From Elgaria multicarinata webbii (Eukaryota > Chordata > Lepidosauria > Squamata > Anguidae): a DNA stretch of 64,000 bases. This document shows positions 52,200-64,000 of this stretch, piece by piece (within the stretch, counting starts at the first letter, position 1; every line of letters begins with the position of its first letter). The DNA lies in NCBI RefSeq assembly GCF_023053635.1, contig NC_086184.1:13996379-14060378 (forward strand), read 5' to 3'. The notes under the pieces were generated by a model. It worked only from the letters and a program-made list of their open reading frames with translations, was not told the origin of the DNA and ran no database searches. The translations under genes were made by a program, and so were the position numbers.

Positions 52200-53930
52200 T
52201 AAAGTAAAGAAACCCATTCTATCCTGTTCTGAACGTGGGAGATTCTCTGAAAACCTTAAGGCGTGCCTGACTTATTGTGAATTTAGTGGTGATTCCCTGA
52301 ATCTCTTCCAAAGAGCTTGGTGAGCGTATTAACAAACAGTGAAACTAGGAAATGCTCCTGTCAGAGAGAGAGTGAGGAAACAGCCAGGTGATTAAAAAGT
52401 CAAATGTGACTCAGTCGCTTGCACTGAAAAGTAGTTGACAGGAATCAAAGGTCTGAGTATCTTAATGCTACGGTTGTACTGTAGTATGATGCTAGAGCCC
52501 TGAAGTAACCTCTGTTTACATCAAGAGGACTGGAGCATGAGAAAAAAAGTTTCCATAAATGGCCCCTTTGAAATAGGACTGCTAGTTTGAAACCAGCATT
52601 GTTGGGTGGGGAATTCTAGGAGTAGTAGGGCTTTTTTTCTGTCTAAATGAGCATTGGATTGTACCTTTGATGTCTTGAGTCTCTCTGTTTTAAAGAGCAG
52701 AAGCAACACCATTAGTAGCAGCAGCAGCATAATAAATAGAGAAGTCAGCTGCAACACTTCTGTTGCTTGAAAGCTAATAGATTTATTGTGGCACAAAGCC
52801 TGCTTTGTCAGATTCATTGATAGTTGTTGTTGTTATTATTATTAAAATGTATGTGTTGCCCTTCACTGAAAAAAACGGTCTTGAAGTGACTTACATGCAC
52901 AAATACAGAAATGCCTAATTAATATAACGGGGGGGGGGAGAAACACCCCCAAATCACTATAAACCATAATCAGCACAATGATATAAATGGAAAGAAACGC
53001 AATAAAAACATTATCTAAAAACAATACAATACAAAAAGTGCCTGGGAAAATAAGTACGTCTTTGCCTGGTGGCCAAAAAAACTGACAGTGTCACAGGGAA
53101 GTGGTAAATGGTGCAAATGTAAAAGTCAGAGTCGGTGAAGATCAAACGTACGCAAGACGAGCATAGCGATGGAACCGCCATAGCAGTGATTGCTGTTGAT
53201 ACTGGAAAGGAGGGGGTTAAACAACCTTCGGTCTGATTTGTGTGTCATGATGGCTCCTGTCATGTGGGAATGAATCGGGGTGGAGCGAGGCTTGCCGGGC
53301 CTTTGGCTCTTTGCTAAAGTCAAACTATAAACCTCTGTTTTTAAAGTATTCGTTGCCACTCGTGGCTTTGACGCTTTTGGGAGAGCTACAGCATTTGGCA
53401 CAAATGCAGTTGTGTGGCTAGGCCTGAACATTGGGGCCGAGATCCCAGGCCCCACAACCAGGAGGGGGGAAATGATCGCCCAGAGAACAGCGAGTGATGA
53501 TCAGGGCAGTGAACAGGCCTGATGTCAACGCTGGGACCCACTGGGACTGATACCAGTTGCTGCAGCAACCTTTCTCTTAATTTTTTTAAAAAATTTTATA
53601 GTCCGGGGCCAGCCAGCCAGACTTGTATATGGTTATCGATGCTTATTTAATTCTTTGTGTTTCTTTCAAAACGTGTTAGCCCTTTCTACAAGGATTCACG
53701 TTTCCAACCAAGGGGTACTTAGTCCTATGCGTGCTTAGACAGAAAAAAAACACCCTACAACTGTTGGCATTCCCCAGCCAGCATGTGTAAGACTGCCTTC
53801 TAAATATGCACGAGGTTGCACCTTAAATGGGTTTACTAGTGTCAGGGCAGCAGAAACTAACTCCGTTCTGTTCCTGTAATCATGATGGTGCCATGGTTGA
53901 AGTGACTTTAGAATGTGAAACTGCACATGG
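52200..53930. other. Intergenic sequence without a recognised gene
   Basis: Contains a LINE-like tail around 52,840-53,060 and otherwise unrecognised sequence. No supported exon. Confidence 0.4.
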
Positions 53931-53934
53931 GCAG

Positions 53935-54095
53935 AGTACACCACTTGCTGGGGAACATGGGTGGGATGGTGCTGTTGCACCGGTGTCCTGCTCCTGGGTT
54001 CCCAGTTGACAGCTGCAGGGACACTGTGTGAACAGAGTGCTCGACTAGATGGACCCTTAATCTGATCTAGCAGGGCTCTTCTTATGTTCCATGGG
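53935..54095 (-). repeat. SINE-like interspersed repeat
   Basis: GCTGGGGAACATGGGTGGGA, CTCGACTAGATGGACCCTTA and TCTGATCTAGCAGGGCTCTT, the reverse of the 49,462 family. Confidence 0.65.
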
Positions 54096-54099
54096 GGAT

Positions 54100-55390
54100 T
54101 CTTTTTGAAATCAGGGATGGCAAACAGTTGGAGTCTTAACATATCCAGAATGTAGAAACAGTTGTAAAGCATGGAGTAGGGAGGCAGGGGTGTGGTGGGA
54201 AAACAGATGAGAAATGTTAATTATGTGCTTCACAATTAAAGTGATCCACGTGGCTTTCTAGAAAGAGTCTTGATAAGACAGATAGGTCCAGGATATAAAA
54301 TTCCCTAGCTACTCTGCTGCACCAATGGGTTTTAATGGGTGAGTGGTTCCAGGGGCCATTACAAAGCAGGTTCTGCACCAGCCCAGCCTTTGCATCTGTT
54401 TCATTGCAAAATAGGTGCAGAGGATGAAGTTCTGGGACCAAATGACTCACATCTAGAAGAGCTCCAAAGAAGTCACTCTTTCACCGCTGAAGCTAGCCAC
54501 TCTTGTGACTCAGTTCAAGTCCCATTTGGTTCCCAAGGAGTTTCTTCTGAAACTTGAGGAAGGGCACACACGAGAGAGGGATTCCTCCCCCAGCGAGTGG
54601 CAGAACGGTGCTGTTAGTCATCTGCCCCCAAGTGTCACGCGCGCACAGGAAATTTGAGCTTGGCCACTGCTTCTTGACTCACTCCGAACCCACGCCAAGC
54701 CACCCTCACTCTTTGGAATCAGTTCAGAAATCTTTCAGGAGTTGAGCAAGAAGAGGATTTGGGGAATCTATGCAGACATACAGTAGTTTCTAATTTTAGT
54801 TCTTAGACAATGCAGGCCTCCAAGCTGTGTTCCCTGGTCAATCTAGAGTAGAAATGGGAAGCCTAGAGACATTAGGGAGGGAAACCATTTTTTTCAGGCC
54901 TTTAAGAAGTCACAGAAGGCTCCTTGGGTCTCAGTAAAGAGATGCATGTGTGTATGAGTGGGTGGGTGTATGTGAGACACAATTGTGTACAAGGGCATAA
55001 ATTAAAAACACAGAATGTAATGCATTCTGGGATTCTTGCCCCCCTTTTTTTCCCTAACCCCCCCAAGCTTCTAGAACATTTGACATGAAAGTATGTTGAC
55101 AGTTTCTGGGGAGACTTCAGGGTTTCTGTAATTTGTGGCCGCAGGGGTGGAGGGTGCTGGAGGATCCTGTCCTGGTCAACCCTGCCCTGGTCATCTCTCC
55201 TTCCTTTGTCTAGTACAAAAGCGTTATGATCCTTGAAATATGATTACATGAAAGTATTGAGTCCAATGGGGCTTACACTCATGCAAACGGGTATAGGATT
55301 GCAGCCTAAATAAATAACGTGGATATCTCATCTGCATCATTTTATATGGGTGGCAAAATTCAGGTTACTTTGGTATAGGATATCGTTTGT
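54100..55390. other. Intergenic sequence without a recognised gene
   Basis: Only short frames and a GAGTCCAATGGGGCTTACAC fragment of the abundant short repeat near 55,258. Confidence 0.4.
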
Positions 55391-55391
55391 T

Positions 55392-55460
55392 TATTCATTT
55401 ATTTATTTATTAAACTTATATACCGCTCCCATAGCCAGGGCTCTCTGGGCGGTTTACAGA
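55392..55460 (-). mobile_element. LINE 3' tail fragment
   Basis: TTTATTTATTTATTAAACTT, then ACCGCTCCCATAGCCAGGGC and TCTCTGGGCGGTTTAC. Antisense tail of the family whose sense copy is at 56,349-57,035. Confidence 0.65.
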
Positions 55461-56348
55461 TAGTCAGTGTTCTTAGCACTGACTATCATTTCCAAAATCT
55501 CTAGGAATACTTCTGATTTAATAATAGTTTAGAATGGTGTGGGGCTTTTGGGCCGCAGCAGCACACCGTTGGCTCATCTTTGGCTTGAATTGCATATGAA
55601 CATTGTGGAATTTCACATTGTTGGTTTTTTCTTTTTTCTTTTGGGGAAAGAAATCTGCACTTCTGGAGTCGCTACTGAGAATGCCTCCTGGCTGGGAATT
55701 GATCACTCTGCACGCTTCCAATCTCTGTCCACTAACTCCCCTCGTGAGCCATCACTCACGATTGCTATAGCTTGGCCAGTGGCCCTGTCCTGTACACGGA
55801 TGCTCAGAAGCCAAATCCCCGTTGAGTTCAGTGGGGCTCACTCTCAGGTCAATGGCTACAGCATGGTCATCTAAGAGGCTGTGCGGTGAAACGGAATAGG
55901 ATGTTAGGCTGTCTTTGGATCAGAACACACCAGTTGGTTAATTGAAATGGACAGAATACAAAGAATGTAGAATTGCAGGTTCTCTGAAATAAACAGAGGA
56001 AATGCCGGCTCTTACTTGCTGTTTGTGACCAAGCTGGTACCCTAGACAGGTAGGTCATCACCTCCCTTAGCGCAGAACCTTTGAAGCAGGAGGCCATGCC
56101 CTTTGCCAAGAATATTCCCCCAGTGGGCCTCCATGCCTCAGCAAGTCTGTCTTCTCACTGCCATTGTCACCAACTGCTATTTCTCCTCCTCCTCTTTCTC
56201 CTCATTGCTGCCACTTGCTTGCTTGACCGGCAGAGAGCCAGGGAGAAAGCAGGACGGGGTTTCTGCCGCTCCTCCTTTATACCACCGCCATTTTCTGAGC
56301 TAGCATGAGAGGTGGGTGAACAGGCAGGTTACAGTGGTGAGGAGCAGG

Positions 56349-57035
56349 GATAACCTGGCTTCAGTTGTCCATGCTCTGGTAACCTCCAAGTTAGATTACT
56401 GCAATGTACTCTAACTTTGAAGACAGTTCGGAAGCTGCAGCTTGTGCAAAATGAAGCGGACAGATTGATTTCGGAAACCAGAAGGTTCGACCATATAACA
56501 CCTGCTCTGGTCCACTTGCACTGGCTGCCTGTATGTTTCCGAGCCCAATTCAAGGTGCTGGTTTTGACCTATAAAGCCTTAGATGGCTTGGGACCACAAT
56601 ACCTGACGGAACGCCTCTCCCGACGTGAATATACCCGGTCACTACGTTCAACATCTAAGGTCCTCCTCCGGGTGCCTACTCCAAGAGAGGCTCGGAGTGT
56701 GGCAACGAGGGACAGGGCCTTTTCGGTGGTGGCCCCCAGACTATGGAACGATCTCCCTGACGAGGCTCGCCTGGCACCAACACTGCTATCTTTCCGGCGC
56801 CAGGTTAAGACTTTCCTCTTTGCCCAGGCATATGGCGGCACATCTTAATCACCCACATGTTTAGTTTTTTTAAAAAAACAGTTTTTAATGCTTTATGTGT
56901 GTATGTTCTGTGTTTTAGAGTTTTAAATTTTGTATACTCATTTTTATCTTAATTTTAGAATTTCTGTAAACCGCCCAGAGAGCCCTGGCTATGGGAGCGG
57001 TATATAAGTGCAATAAATAAATAAATAAATAAATA
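56349..57035 (+). mobile_element. L2-type LINE 3' part with reverse transcriptase C-terminus
   Basis: About 143 codons are open at 56417-56848: KLQLVQNEADRLISETRR, ITPALVHLHWLPVCFRAQ and VVAPRLWNDLPDEARLAPT. A 3' UTR, the tail AACCGCCCAGAGAGCCCTGG and an (AAAT)n end follow. 5' truncated and not autonomous. Confidence 0.9.
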
Positions 57036-57840
57036 GGAGGAGGGGGAGCAATTCCGTGGGGCTCTTGTCTGTGGGCCTCTGCTGAGGTGCGGGCCCCGAC
57101 CACACCTACCCTTGATGGACGGCCCTGCAGAGGCAATAGCTGAGCTGGGAACCAACGGTTCCTCTTTAACTATCCAACAGGAGCAGCTTAACTTAGATAA
57201 ACCTTGCCTGGCCTTGTTCTCTGTAGTTGCTGCTCTGCAGATGTGTTGGACTGCAACTCGTCGTTCCCAGCCATGTTGGAGAGATGATGGGACTTGCAGC
57301 CCATTGCATCTGCAGGGCTCCAGGCTGGGGAAGGCTGCCTGAGGTTGTGAAATGTATACGGTGGCATGACCTGCTTCAGGTTATTGGAAAGGGCGTAACG
57401 AAAATCAATCACTGCCGTTGATTCCCGTCAGGGAGGAAGGCGGGAAGGAAGGAGGTAGGTGCTAGGGTGAGACGAAAGCCAGATGTTGCCTCCCAGATCT
57501 CTGCGGCCTCTTCCTTCTTGGCATGGGGCACGGAGGGGAAGGCATTTGTGCCTTTTCCTGTGTCTGCGCCACTCCTGGTTCCGGAGACTGCTCTGTATGG
57601 GAGGAGGAGGGGCACCTCTTTTAAATTCAGTTTTGGAGAAGCTTCCAGGGGCCACCTCTGTGTGGTGGGCGGGGCTGAAGGCAAAATGGGCAGGGCCAAA
57701 ATACAAACCCGATCCAGCCTATTGTAGCTTTGGGTGCAATCCTATTGGCATGGCCATAAACCTCCAAACTCAGAGGCTTATGGCCATACAATGCAGAGCA
57801 AGAGGAACAGTGGAGGCGATTTCCACCTCTCTATATTTTG
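57036..57840. other. Intergenic sequence without a recognised gene
   Basis: Moderately GC-rich sequence with overlapping open frames on both strands. None has recognisable motifs. Confidence 0.4.
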
Positions 57841-58080
57841 GCTAGACGGGCTTTTTTCACCCGTCTAGCTGGGGTGCATCAGTGCAGGAGGGCAGGAGCC
57901 TGGAGAGGCTTGAGGATACAGAGTAAGCCAGCCTCCCCAATCATCACCCCTTCCAGCCCACTGGCACATCCCCTTTCCCTCCTCGCCGAGGACTCTTTCG
58001 CAAGCTCTGAGAGGCAGCCGGCATGGGTTTCTCTGCGTCTGCTGCACGGGGGCAGGGAAGTTGGATCCCTGGGTCTGACA
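57840..58080 (+). repeat. Interspersed repeat, same family as 6780-7140
   Basis: GCTAGACGGGCTTTTTTCAC and CCGTCTAGCTGGG form inverted ends. AGAGGCTTGAGGATACAGAG, CCAGCCTCCCCAATC and CAGCCCACTGGCACATCCC match the family. Confidence 0.5.
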
Positions 58081-58084
58081 GCAG

Positions 58085-59095
58085 ACTGCTGTTTCCAATA
58101 TCCTATGCCCCTCGATGGTTTCATTGGTAGCAACTAAGCCTTTAAGAATGGAAGAAAAAAACTGCACAAAAGTTGTGAAACCTGATTGGTCGTGAGAGGG
58201 AAGTAGGATGGGCCAGGGCTATCTGGCAAACCCCAGTAGGCCAGATCATGATTCCAGACGGTGTATGAAATAGTTTCAAAAGGCTAGAAGCCTATGTGGA
58301 TTGTGATGCGTCTTCCCTTGTCCCTAAGAGCAACAGCCATCAATGCACAGAAAACTCCCAAGTGTTCTTGAATAGGCTGTGTGATCGCTGAATCCACTCT
58401 GGTGTTACAAATGGGCCAGTTTTGGAACGTGGTCTGTTCTTTTGCTGCAAAGCTGCACACACACCCCCTCTGTGTTCTGCAGCGCTCAGTGCAAGTTTGT
58501 TCTCCTAGCATTGCCTGTTGTGTCCCTCTGTCTCCGAGGGCTTTGTGTTCAGTTATGATGCCAAGAAGATGTGCTTCGCTTGTTGGCATTTCAGAAGAGA
58601 TTATTCCATGTGGCTGGATAGCAAACCAACGCGAAAGCAAAGCTGTTTGAATCTTTCCCATTGAAATCTGCATGTCTAAGGCTTGCAGAACTTTGCCTCT
58701 TTTGGAGTAAGCCCCATTGTACTCATTGGGACTACTTCTAAGGAAGCACGCGTGGAATTGTGCCATTAAAATACCTTAACTTCTGATTTTTTGTGCTCAG
58801 GCATTCAAGATCTTCTCTGCAGCTGTTAAAACCAAAGGCTTCATTCCCCATTTCTTTAAACAATAAATGTTAAAGCAAAGGTTCTTTGAACTCTTAATTA
58901 AGGCTAGAATCTTTGCAAAAATGTGTTTGGGAGAGAAGAGGGCTGCCTGCCCATAACTTCAGAGGTTTTGGATTTTTTCAAAAACGCAAGCCCTGCAAAT
59001 GACTGCCAAAAGCTGAATTAAATTTGGTCAGGTGTGCTTTGAAAACGGCTGAATCGCAAACTGGCTTTGCTACTGGTGCCCTCTTTGTTCTGATC
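58085..59095. other. Intergenic sequence without a recognised gene
   Basis: No supported gene. A short GAGTAAGCCCCATTGTACTC fragment of the abundant repeat lies near 58,705. Confidence 0.4.
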
Positions 59096-59097
59096 TA

Positions 59098-59255
59098 CGC
59101 CTGTTCTACACCAAGCAGGATATAGCACTATGGAAGCGGTATATGGTATGTGTCAATGGGCATCAACAGTTGTCAGTGCACTTCAATACTGCCTTTTATA
59201 TACCGCTTTCATACCGCTTTCATAGTGCGATATCCTGCTTGGTGTAGATTAGGCC
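59098..59255. mobile_element. Short foldback MITE
   Basis: CTACACCAAGCAGGATATAG, CACTATGGAAGCGGTATATG at the left is mirrored by CATACCGCTTTCATAGTGCG and ATATCCTGCTTGGTGTAG at the right. Outer GCCT/AGGCC bases extend the inverted ends. Confidence 0.75.
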
Positions 59256-59317
59256 CTAGTCTAGTTCGCCCAGGATGGGAGACAGTTTTGAGTTAGCAGC
59301 TAGATTTTATATTTCCA

Positions 59318-59385
59318 AACATTTATTTATTTATTAATTTTTTATACCGCTCAATAGCCGAAGCTCCCTGGGCGGTTCACATGGA
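59318..59385 (-). mobile_element. LINE 3' tail fragment
   Basis: ATTTATTTATTTATTAATTT, then ACCGCTCAATAGCCGAAGCT and CCCTGGGCGGTTCAC. Confidence 0.65.
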
Positions 59386-59389
59386 GAAA

Positions 59390-61970
59390 TCAACAACTGT
59401 ATGCTACTTCCTTGTTCCCAGGGTTCCTAGGTGCACTGAAGCCATCACATGGCCTTGTAGAGCTCAATTTGAATGTCTCCAAGCCCTACTTTTCCATATC
59501 ATCATCTTACGACACTGACTAACTTGCAGACTTACTGGCTACCACATCCAGTCAACCTTTCCTCCAATTCCTCTTCCCAACCTGCTTTGTGTAACATCTT
59601 GCCTGATGAAGAGATCTTGAAAGCTTGCACCTTGTTTGTGTGTGATCTATAAGTTGTCCTAATAAAAGAATTCCACTATATGGATTTTGGATTTTTTTTT
59701 CTTCACTGCCTTTGCTTTTTCTATTTCTTCTCACTGTTTCCCTCTCCTCTCCTGTGTCTGAATTTTCCAGTGTATCCTACCTGTTGTAAAGAGTTCTCCA
59801 AATTTTAGTTTTTCTCTGATATCAACAGATTGGTTGTTCTGCTATCTCCATATTCCCGTGTTCCCTGTGAACTGATCTAGCCATCCATCCAACCTGGACA
59901 GATCGTCTCTTTCAGATCTACCTTTCACCCAGTGCTTTTCCCTAGCAGCATGAAATTGTGCAATCCTTTTGTAGGACAGTCATGGTTTTATTCAGTGCCT
60001 CCCAAGCTTCCAATTGCAGCCTTAATTGGGATGGCTTAGCTTCTACCAGCTGTGGGTGTCCCCACCAAGTCTAGAGTCATGTCCATTCTGAGGAACACAG
60101 CAATTATTTAAATGAGTCTCTTGTCTCCCTTTCTGATTGGGATTTTCTAGGTAAATGTGCAATCCCACCAATGGTTAGACAGAAGAAAAATCTTACAACT
60201 CCCAGCATTCCCCAGCCAGCATTGCTGGTTGAGGAATACTGGGAGGTCGATGGTTTTTTTTTTTCTGTCCAAGCATGTATAGGCTCGCACCTTAAATGGC
60301 ACTAAAAGCCAGGGCCCAGCACCAAAGGGTTTGCAACTTAGCACTAGATGCAAAAGGTAGCAGGACAGCTGGGGTAAGGCGGCTTCCTCCAAATTGGGGC
60401 TCTCCAGATTGGACTACAACTCCCAGCATTCCTGACCATTGGTTATGCGGGGTGAGGATTATGGGAGTTGAAGTCCACAACATCTGGAGGGCACTAAGTT
60501 TAGGGAGGGGTGAAATGGGTGACTCTGGGAGGGGATTCCAAATGGCTTGGAACCAGGAATGGGCGAGGATCTCAGTTCAGTTCAGTTTTGATAAGAATTC
60601 ACCAAGATCCTAAAAGTTTTCTTTTCATGACAAAAAACTTGAGATTTGTGGGGGAAGGGGGGAATTGAAGAATTTGGAAGAAACCAAAACAAATTCATCC
60701 ATCCAGGTAGAGGGCTTTGAGTGCTTAGCTCTTAAACGTTTGAGTTTGAATCCCTGAGCATTCAACCTTGTTGGTGCTGAATTAGGGTGGCCACCTCTTT
60801 CCCCCACCCCACCCCTGACATCTACATGGTGGGCAGGTACATCATGGACTTTTCCATGCTGGGAATAGGTGTACCTATTTAATTAGGCTGGTGCAGATGG
60901 GTGACCATTTTGTTTCAGATCTACAAAGTCTGAATGCGACAGAAAGCAAAACCCAATAGATTTGTCCATCTCTACTTGGGAGTAGCGACTCACGCGGAGG
61001 GACCTGCCCCCTGTCTTTCATCCTTGGCTAGCACCAAGGCATGCAATTAATCTCATGATGTGTAATGCTCAAAACATTTACACTATAAGGGAGAAGTCCG
61101 CAAAAGAGTACTGTGCAACTAATCAGCCCCATGGATTCTGTGATAAAAGGTTACTGCAAGCTTCCTGCCAAGAGCTCTCATGAAAACAACCTCTCTCTAA
61201 TAACTATGAAAGGTTGCTCTTTACTTTCATTCTCTCTCTCTTTCTCTCTATATAATTGGAGTATTTCTGCCGTATGTTCCTACTTCAAATGGCCACAGAG
61301 ATCAGAGGCACTATGACTTTAGTGTTCTTCCAAATGGCTTTCATGCTCCTCTCTCCTTTAGCACCAGAATGTGCAAAAGTCATTATGTTCATGATAGCGT
61401 AAGTAAAATGAATTCGTGGTGGTTTTCTTTTTGCCTTTTAAAACATCAAATTAGACCACCCACTGGTGGCAGGGAAATCAATCGGTCACTACTACAAGCC
61501 TGATCCTCAAAGCAGCCCGGCATCTATGTGTTGGACTGCACAGTCTTTAACAAATACTACTCATGGAGATTCCGTGATCCTTAAATCATGTTTGTAGTCT
61601 TCTTTGGAAAGCTGGTGTTGCATATAGGGATGTTGGGATTTTGTAAAATCCGTTCCGTCTGCATTTCATGGATTATCAGGTGCCTTAATATCCATTATTC
61701 GCTCATTATCAAAGTTGTATTTCCAATTCTGGAAATCCAATTTCCAGAATTATTTAAAATTCACACTTGCGAAAGTGCGCAATTTCTAAAACTTTATTTT
61801 TGGCTCTCCAAAATGTGCAAATCTCTCCCCACCATGTGCATTTTCATGCGGGGATTGCACATTTTCAGCCAAAGTTTTTTTAAAAAAACATTTTTCTACG
61901 AATAAATTTGTGTAAAATTCCAGAAAGTTATAAAAACCGATCTGTAACTCTGCAAAACCCTGAAAATGGT
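59390..61970. other. Intergenic sequence without a recognised gene
   Basis: Contains short inverted motifs such as ACAACTCCCAGCATTCCTGA near 60,415, part of an abundant CCAGCATTCC-type repeat also at 60,195. No supported exon. Confidence 0.4.
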
Positions 61971-61974
61971 CAGG

Positions 61975-62597
61975 AAACGTCAGGTGGTACAAAATAGGGC
62001 AGCCTGTTTACTAACGGACTGGCCGGCGAGACCACATCACGCCAGTCCTTTTACAACTTCATTGGCTGCCAGTCCAGGTCCGGGCCCAATTCAGTGCTAG
62101 TACTAACATACAAAGCCCTAAATGGCTTGGGGCCAGGTTATCTGAAGGAACGCCTCCTCCCATATGTACCTGCCCGGACATTAAGATCATCCACAGGGGT
62201 CCTTCTCCGTGAGCCCCTGCCAAAGGAAGTAAGGCAGGTGGCTACTAGGAGGAGGGCCTTCTCTGTTGTGGCACCCCGGCTGTGGAACGAGCTCCCCAGA
62301 GAGGTCCGCCTGGCGCCTACACTGTATTCCTTTCTTCGCCAGCTGAAGACCTTTTTATTTTCTCAGTATTTTAACACCTAAATTTAAACGTTGCTGTTTT
62401 AATACCGTATTTTAACCTATATCAATTTCTGCTGTGTGGTTTTATTCTGGTTGTGCTTTTTATATTGTATTTTGGTTTTTAGATTGTTGGATGTTTTATT
62501 GTGTTCTTAATGGTTTTAATTTTTGTGAACTGCCCAGAGAGCTTCGGCTGTTGGGCGGTATAAAAATGTAATAAATAAATAAATAAATAAACAAACT
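61975..62597 (+). mobile_element. L2-type LINE 3' part
   Basis: Open frame at 62094-62381: VLTYKALNGLGPGYLKERLL, VATRRRAFSVVAPRLWNELP and REVRLAPTLYSFLRQLKTFL. The tail GAACTGCCCAGAGAGCTTCG, GCTGTTGGGCGGTATAAAAA and an (AAAT)n end follow. 5' truncated. Confidence 0.88.
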
Positions 62598-62599
62598 TG

Positions 62600-63440
62600 G
62601 GAAAAGCCATTCTGCAGAGGAGATTGGCTTGTGACGGGCAGGGGGTTGTCTTTCCGTGTAGCATATGCCTTGCATCATGGATCGTGTGCGTGCAGCGTTG
62701 GGAAGCGTTTCTGGGGCGGCGTACCTTTTCTCTGCTGGTAGCACGTTGTGGTGCACGGCAGCATTGCTAGCCCTGAGCTCATGGAGCTGTAGCCCCAAAT
62801 CTATTTCCTAGAACCCCAGATCTATTCTCCAGGGTACTGAGTATCCGTTGGTGCCAATAGAAGATTTTTCTTTAATTGGCGCGTAGGGGATGATTTCCAT
62901 GGCGGATTACAGCTGGGGAGGAAAGGTTGAACGCTCCGCTCCGTGCATGCTGCAAATCACCCCCACTCCTCAAATAGCTCTCCCTTCATGGCAATTAAGC
63001 TTAGGGTGGGGGGAATAATGCCATTGGCTTGGAATGATCTGGGTTAGGGTGCCAATGAATCGGAGAATTTATTTTATTTGAGCTTATTTGGATGGGAAAT
63101 TATTTGCATAGCTTTGCCTTTTGTGAAATTTAAATAAATCCTAGTCATTATTTCTACATCGGCATATACAGATATAAATCAACACATGCAAGTTTTATGC
63201 AGATTTCTGCCCTCTAGGCCCTGGTGTCAAAGTGCATAGCCACACCCCCTGATGGTCCGCATGGAATCAGTGAGCCTTCCCCAGGCTGAAGTCCAATGTA
63301 CTTGGAGGGTATCTGGTTGTGGGAGGGTGGATTGGGTCACGGGTGGGCAGAAAGTAGCTCTCCGGGTGTTTTGAACGTCAGCTCCCAGTCTTCTTGCTGG
63401 CAGGGGTTTCTGGGAGTTGACATCCAGAACATCTGGAAAA
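62600..63440. other. Intergenic sequence without a recognised gene
   Basis: No open frame with recognisable content. Confidence 0.4.
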
Positions 63441-63500
63441 CTATTTTTATTTATTTATTACATTTATATACTGCCCCATAGCCGAAGATCCCTGGGTTAA
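63441..63500 (-). mobile_element. LINE 3' tail fragment
   Basis: TTTATTTATTTATTACATTT, then ACTGCCCCATAGCCGAAGAT and CCCTGGG. Confidence 0.6.
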
Positions 63501-63779
63501 GTGACCTTTTCCATTCCTACCAGTTCTATGATCCTGCTTGGCTGCTATGTTCGGCCAGAAATGTATAACTCTGAATAGTCATGGAACTTTTGCCATACCA
63601 ATCACAAGTTGGTTCTAACTTATTCCTTGGCGTGTTGCAATCTGAGAATTTTGTTCACCCTCCTTGACAAATGAAGTGAGATCTCTTTGCAGCCGTGGCG
63701 GCCAGAACAGTTAACAAACCGCATCTACACGCTTAAGCTTTGCTAGTGCGTTTTTCTTTACGTTTCCTTTCTCTCTCAG

Positions 63780-63853
63780 ACCTTTGTGTGGTGCATCGGT
63801 TCTGGAGGGTGAATGTTATACCTTTCATTTGGGCGGAGAGGCATCGTACGCAG
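63780..63853 (+). other. Possible non-coding 5' UTR exon
   Basis: Preceded by a strong pyrimidine tract (CGTTTCCTTTCTCTCTCAG) and followed by GCAG|GTAGGA. The 74 bases carry no long frame. It could be a second leader exon of the gene whose CpG promoter lies near 50.3 kb. The support is splice signals only. Confidence 0.25.
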
Positions 63854-64000
63854 GTAGGATTTACAGCGGTGTTGACAGGAGGGTTAAAAGCTGCTTTTCA
63901 TTGTCATTTCAGAAGAGGAACTTGGCCCCAGTCTGAGCTTTAGAGCTCTGTGTTCCTTTATGAACGATCAGTTGTGTCAATCATTGTATGTACATCAGAG

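Noticed and set aside
57409-57845. Several frames of 80-120 codons on both strands
   Set aside because: They overlap each other in GC-rich non-repetitive DNA, lack splice context and resemble no protein I know.
58284-58766. 160-codon minus-strand frame
   Set aside because: It has no known motif, and part of it lies in the abundant short repeat near 58,705. Length alone is not convincing.

Overview
The window looks like nuclear DNA of a squamate reptile, most likely a lizard. The evidence is a vertebrate POP4 gene with short coding exons in long introns, many CR1 and L2-type LINE 3' ends, reptile-type tRNA-derived SINEs, hAT-like foldback elements and AT-rich microsatellites. The species assignment is inference. 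I ran no database search, so homologies rest on motifs and family sequences I recognise.

Positions 1-11,150 hold the host gene POP4 (RNase P/MRP subunit p29, + strand). Six coding exons are visible and only the first few codons lie outside what I can place. Positions 11,150-29,530 are intergenic and dominated by repeats: CR1 and L2 LINEs, SINEs, foldback MITEs, a small GC-rich hAT-like element with a perfect 8-bp target duplication, a Tc1/mariner fragment and an LTR-like repeat.

Positions 29,531-44,854 are one Polinton/Maverick (adintovirus-type) element of 15,324 bp. It is flanked by a perfect 6-bp duplication (ACCCTC), has about 572-bp terminal inverted repeats (TIRs) roughly 99% identical, and sits inside an older interspersed repeat. 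It looks whole, with no obvious break in its core genes, and is probably a young insertion. The plus-strand block carries a left-end accessory gene, an integrase with chromodomain, a predicted minor capsid protein, a small basic protein, the major capsid protein and an adenain-like protease. The minus-strand block, converging on it, carries protein-primed DNA polymerase B, two small conserved proteins and a packaging ATPase. At the right end are a BCL2A1-like (BCL-2 family) gene and an unrecognised accessory gene that looks spliced.

The most striking observation is the BCL2A1-like gene. It has clear BH1 and BH2 regions, and a splice donor lies directly after the BH2 Gly-Gly-Trp, exactly where host BCL-2 family genes have their conserved intron. 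This suggests capture from host genomic DNA rather than from cDNA. Other notable points are TIR arrays of a 42-bp repeat, each unit combining E-box, ETS and CRE-like motifs; two terminal genes whose first ten codons are encoded by the TIRs; an adenain-type cleavage consensus in the basic protein; and a 73-bp tandem repeat beside a TATA box that probably drives the polymerase-side transcript antisense to the BCL-2 homologue.

Positions 44,861-64,000 return to host sequence with LINE tails, SINEs, a 69-bp minisatellite and a CpG-rich promoter near 50.2-50.8 kb on the + strand. In mammals PLEKHF1 follows POP4, so this may be its first exon; its coding exon is not in the window.
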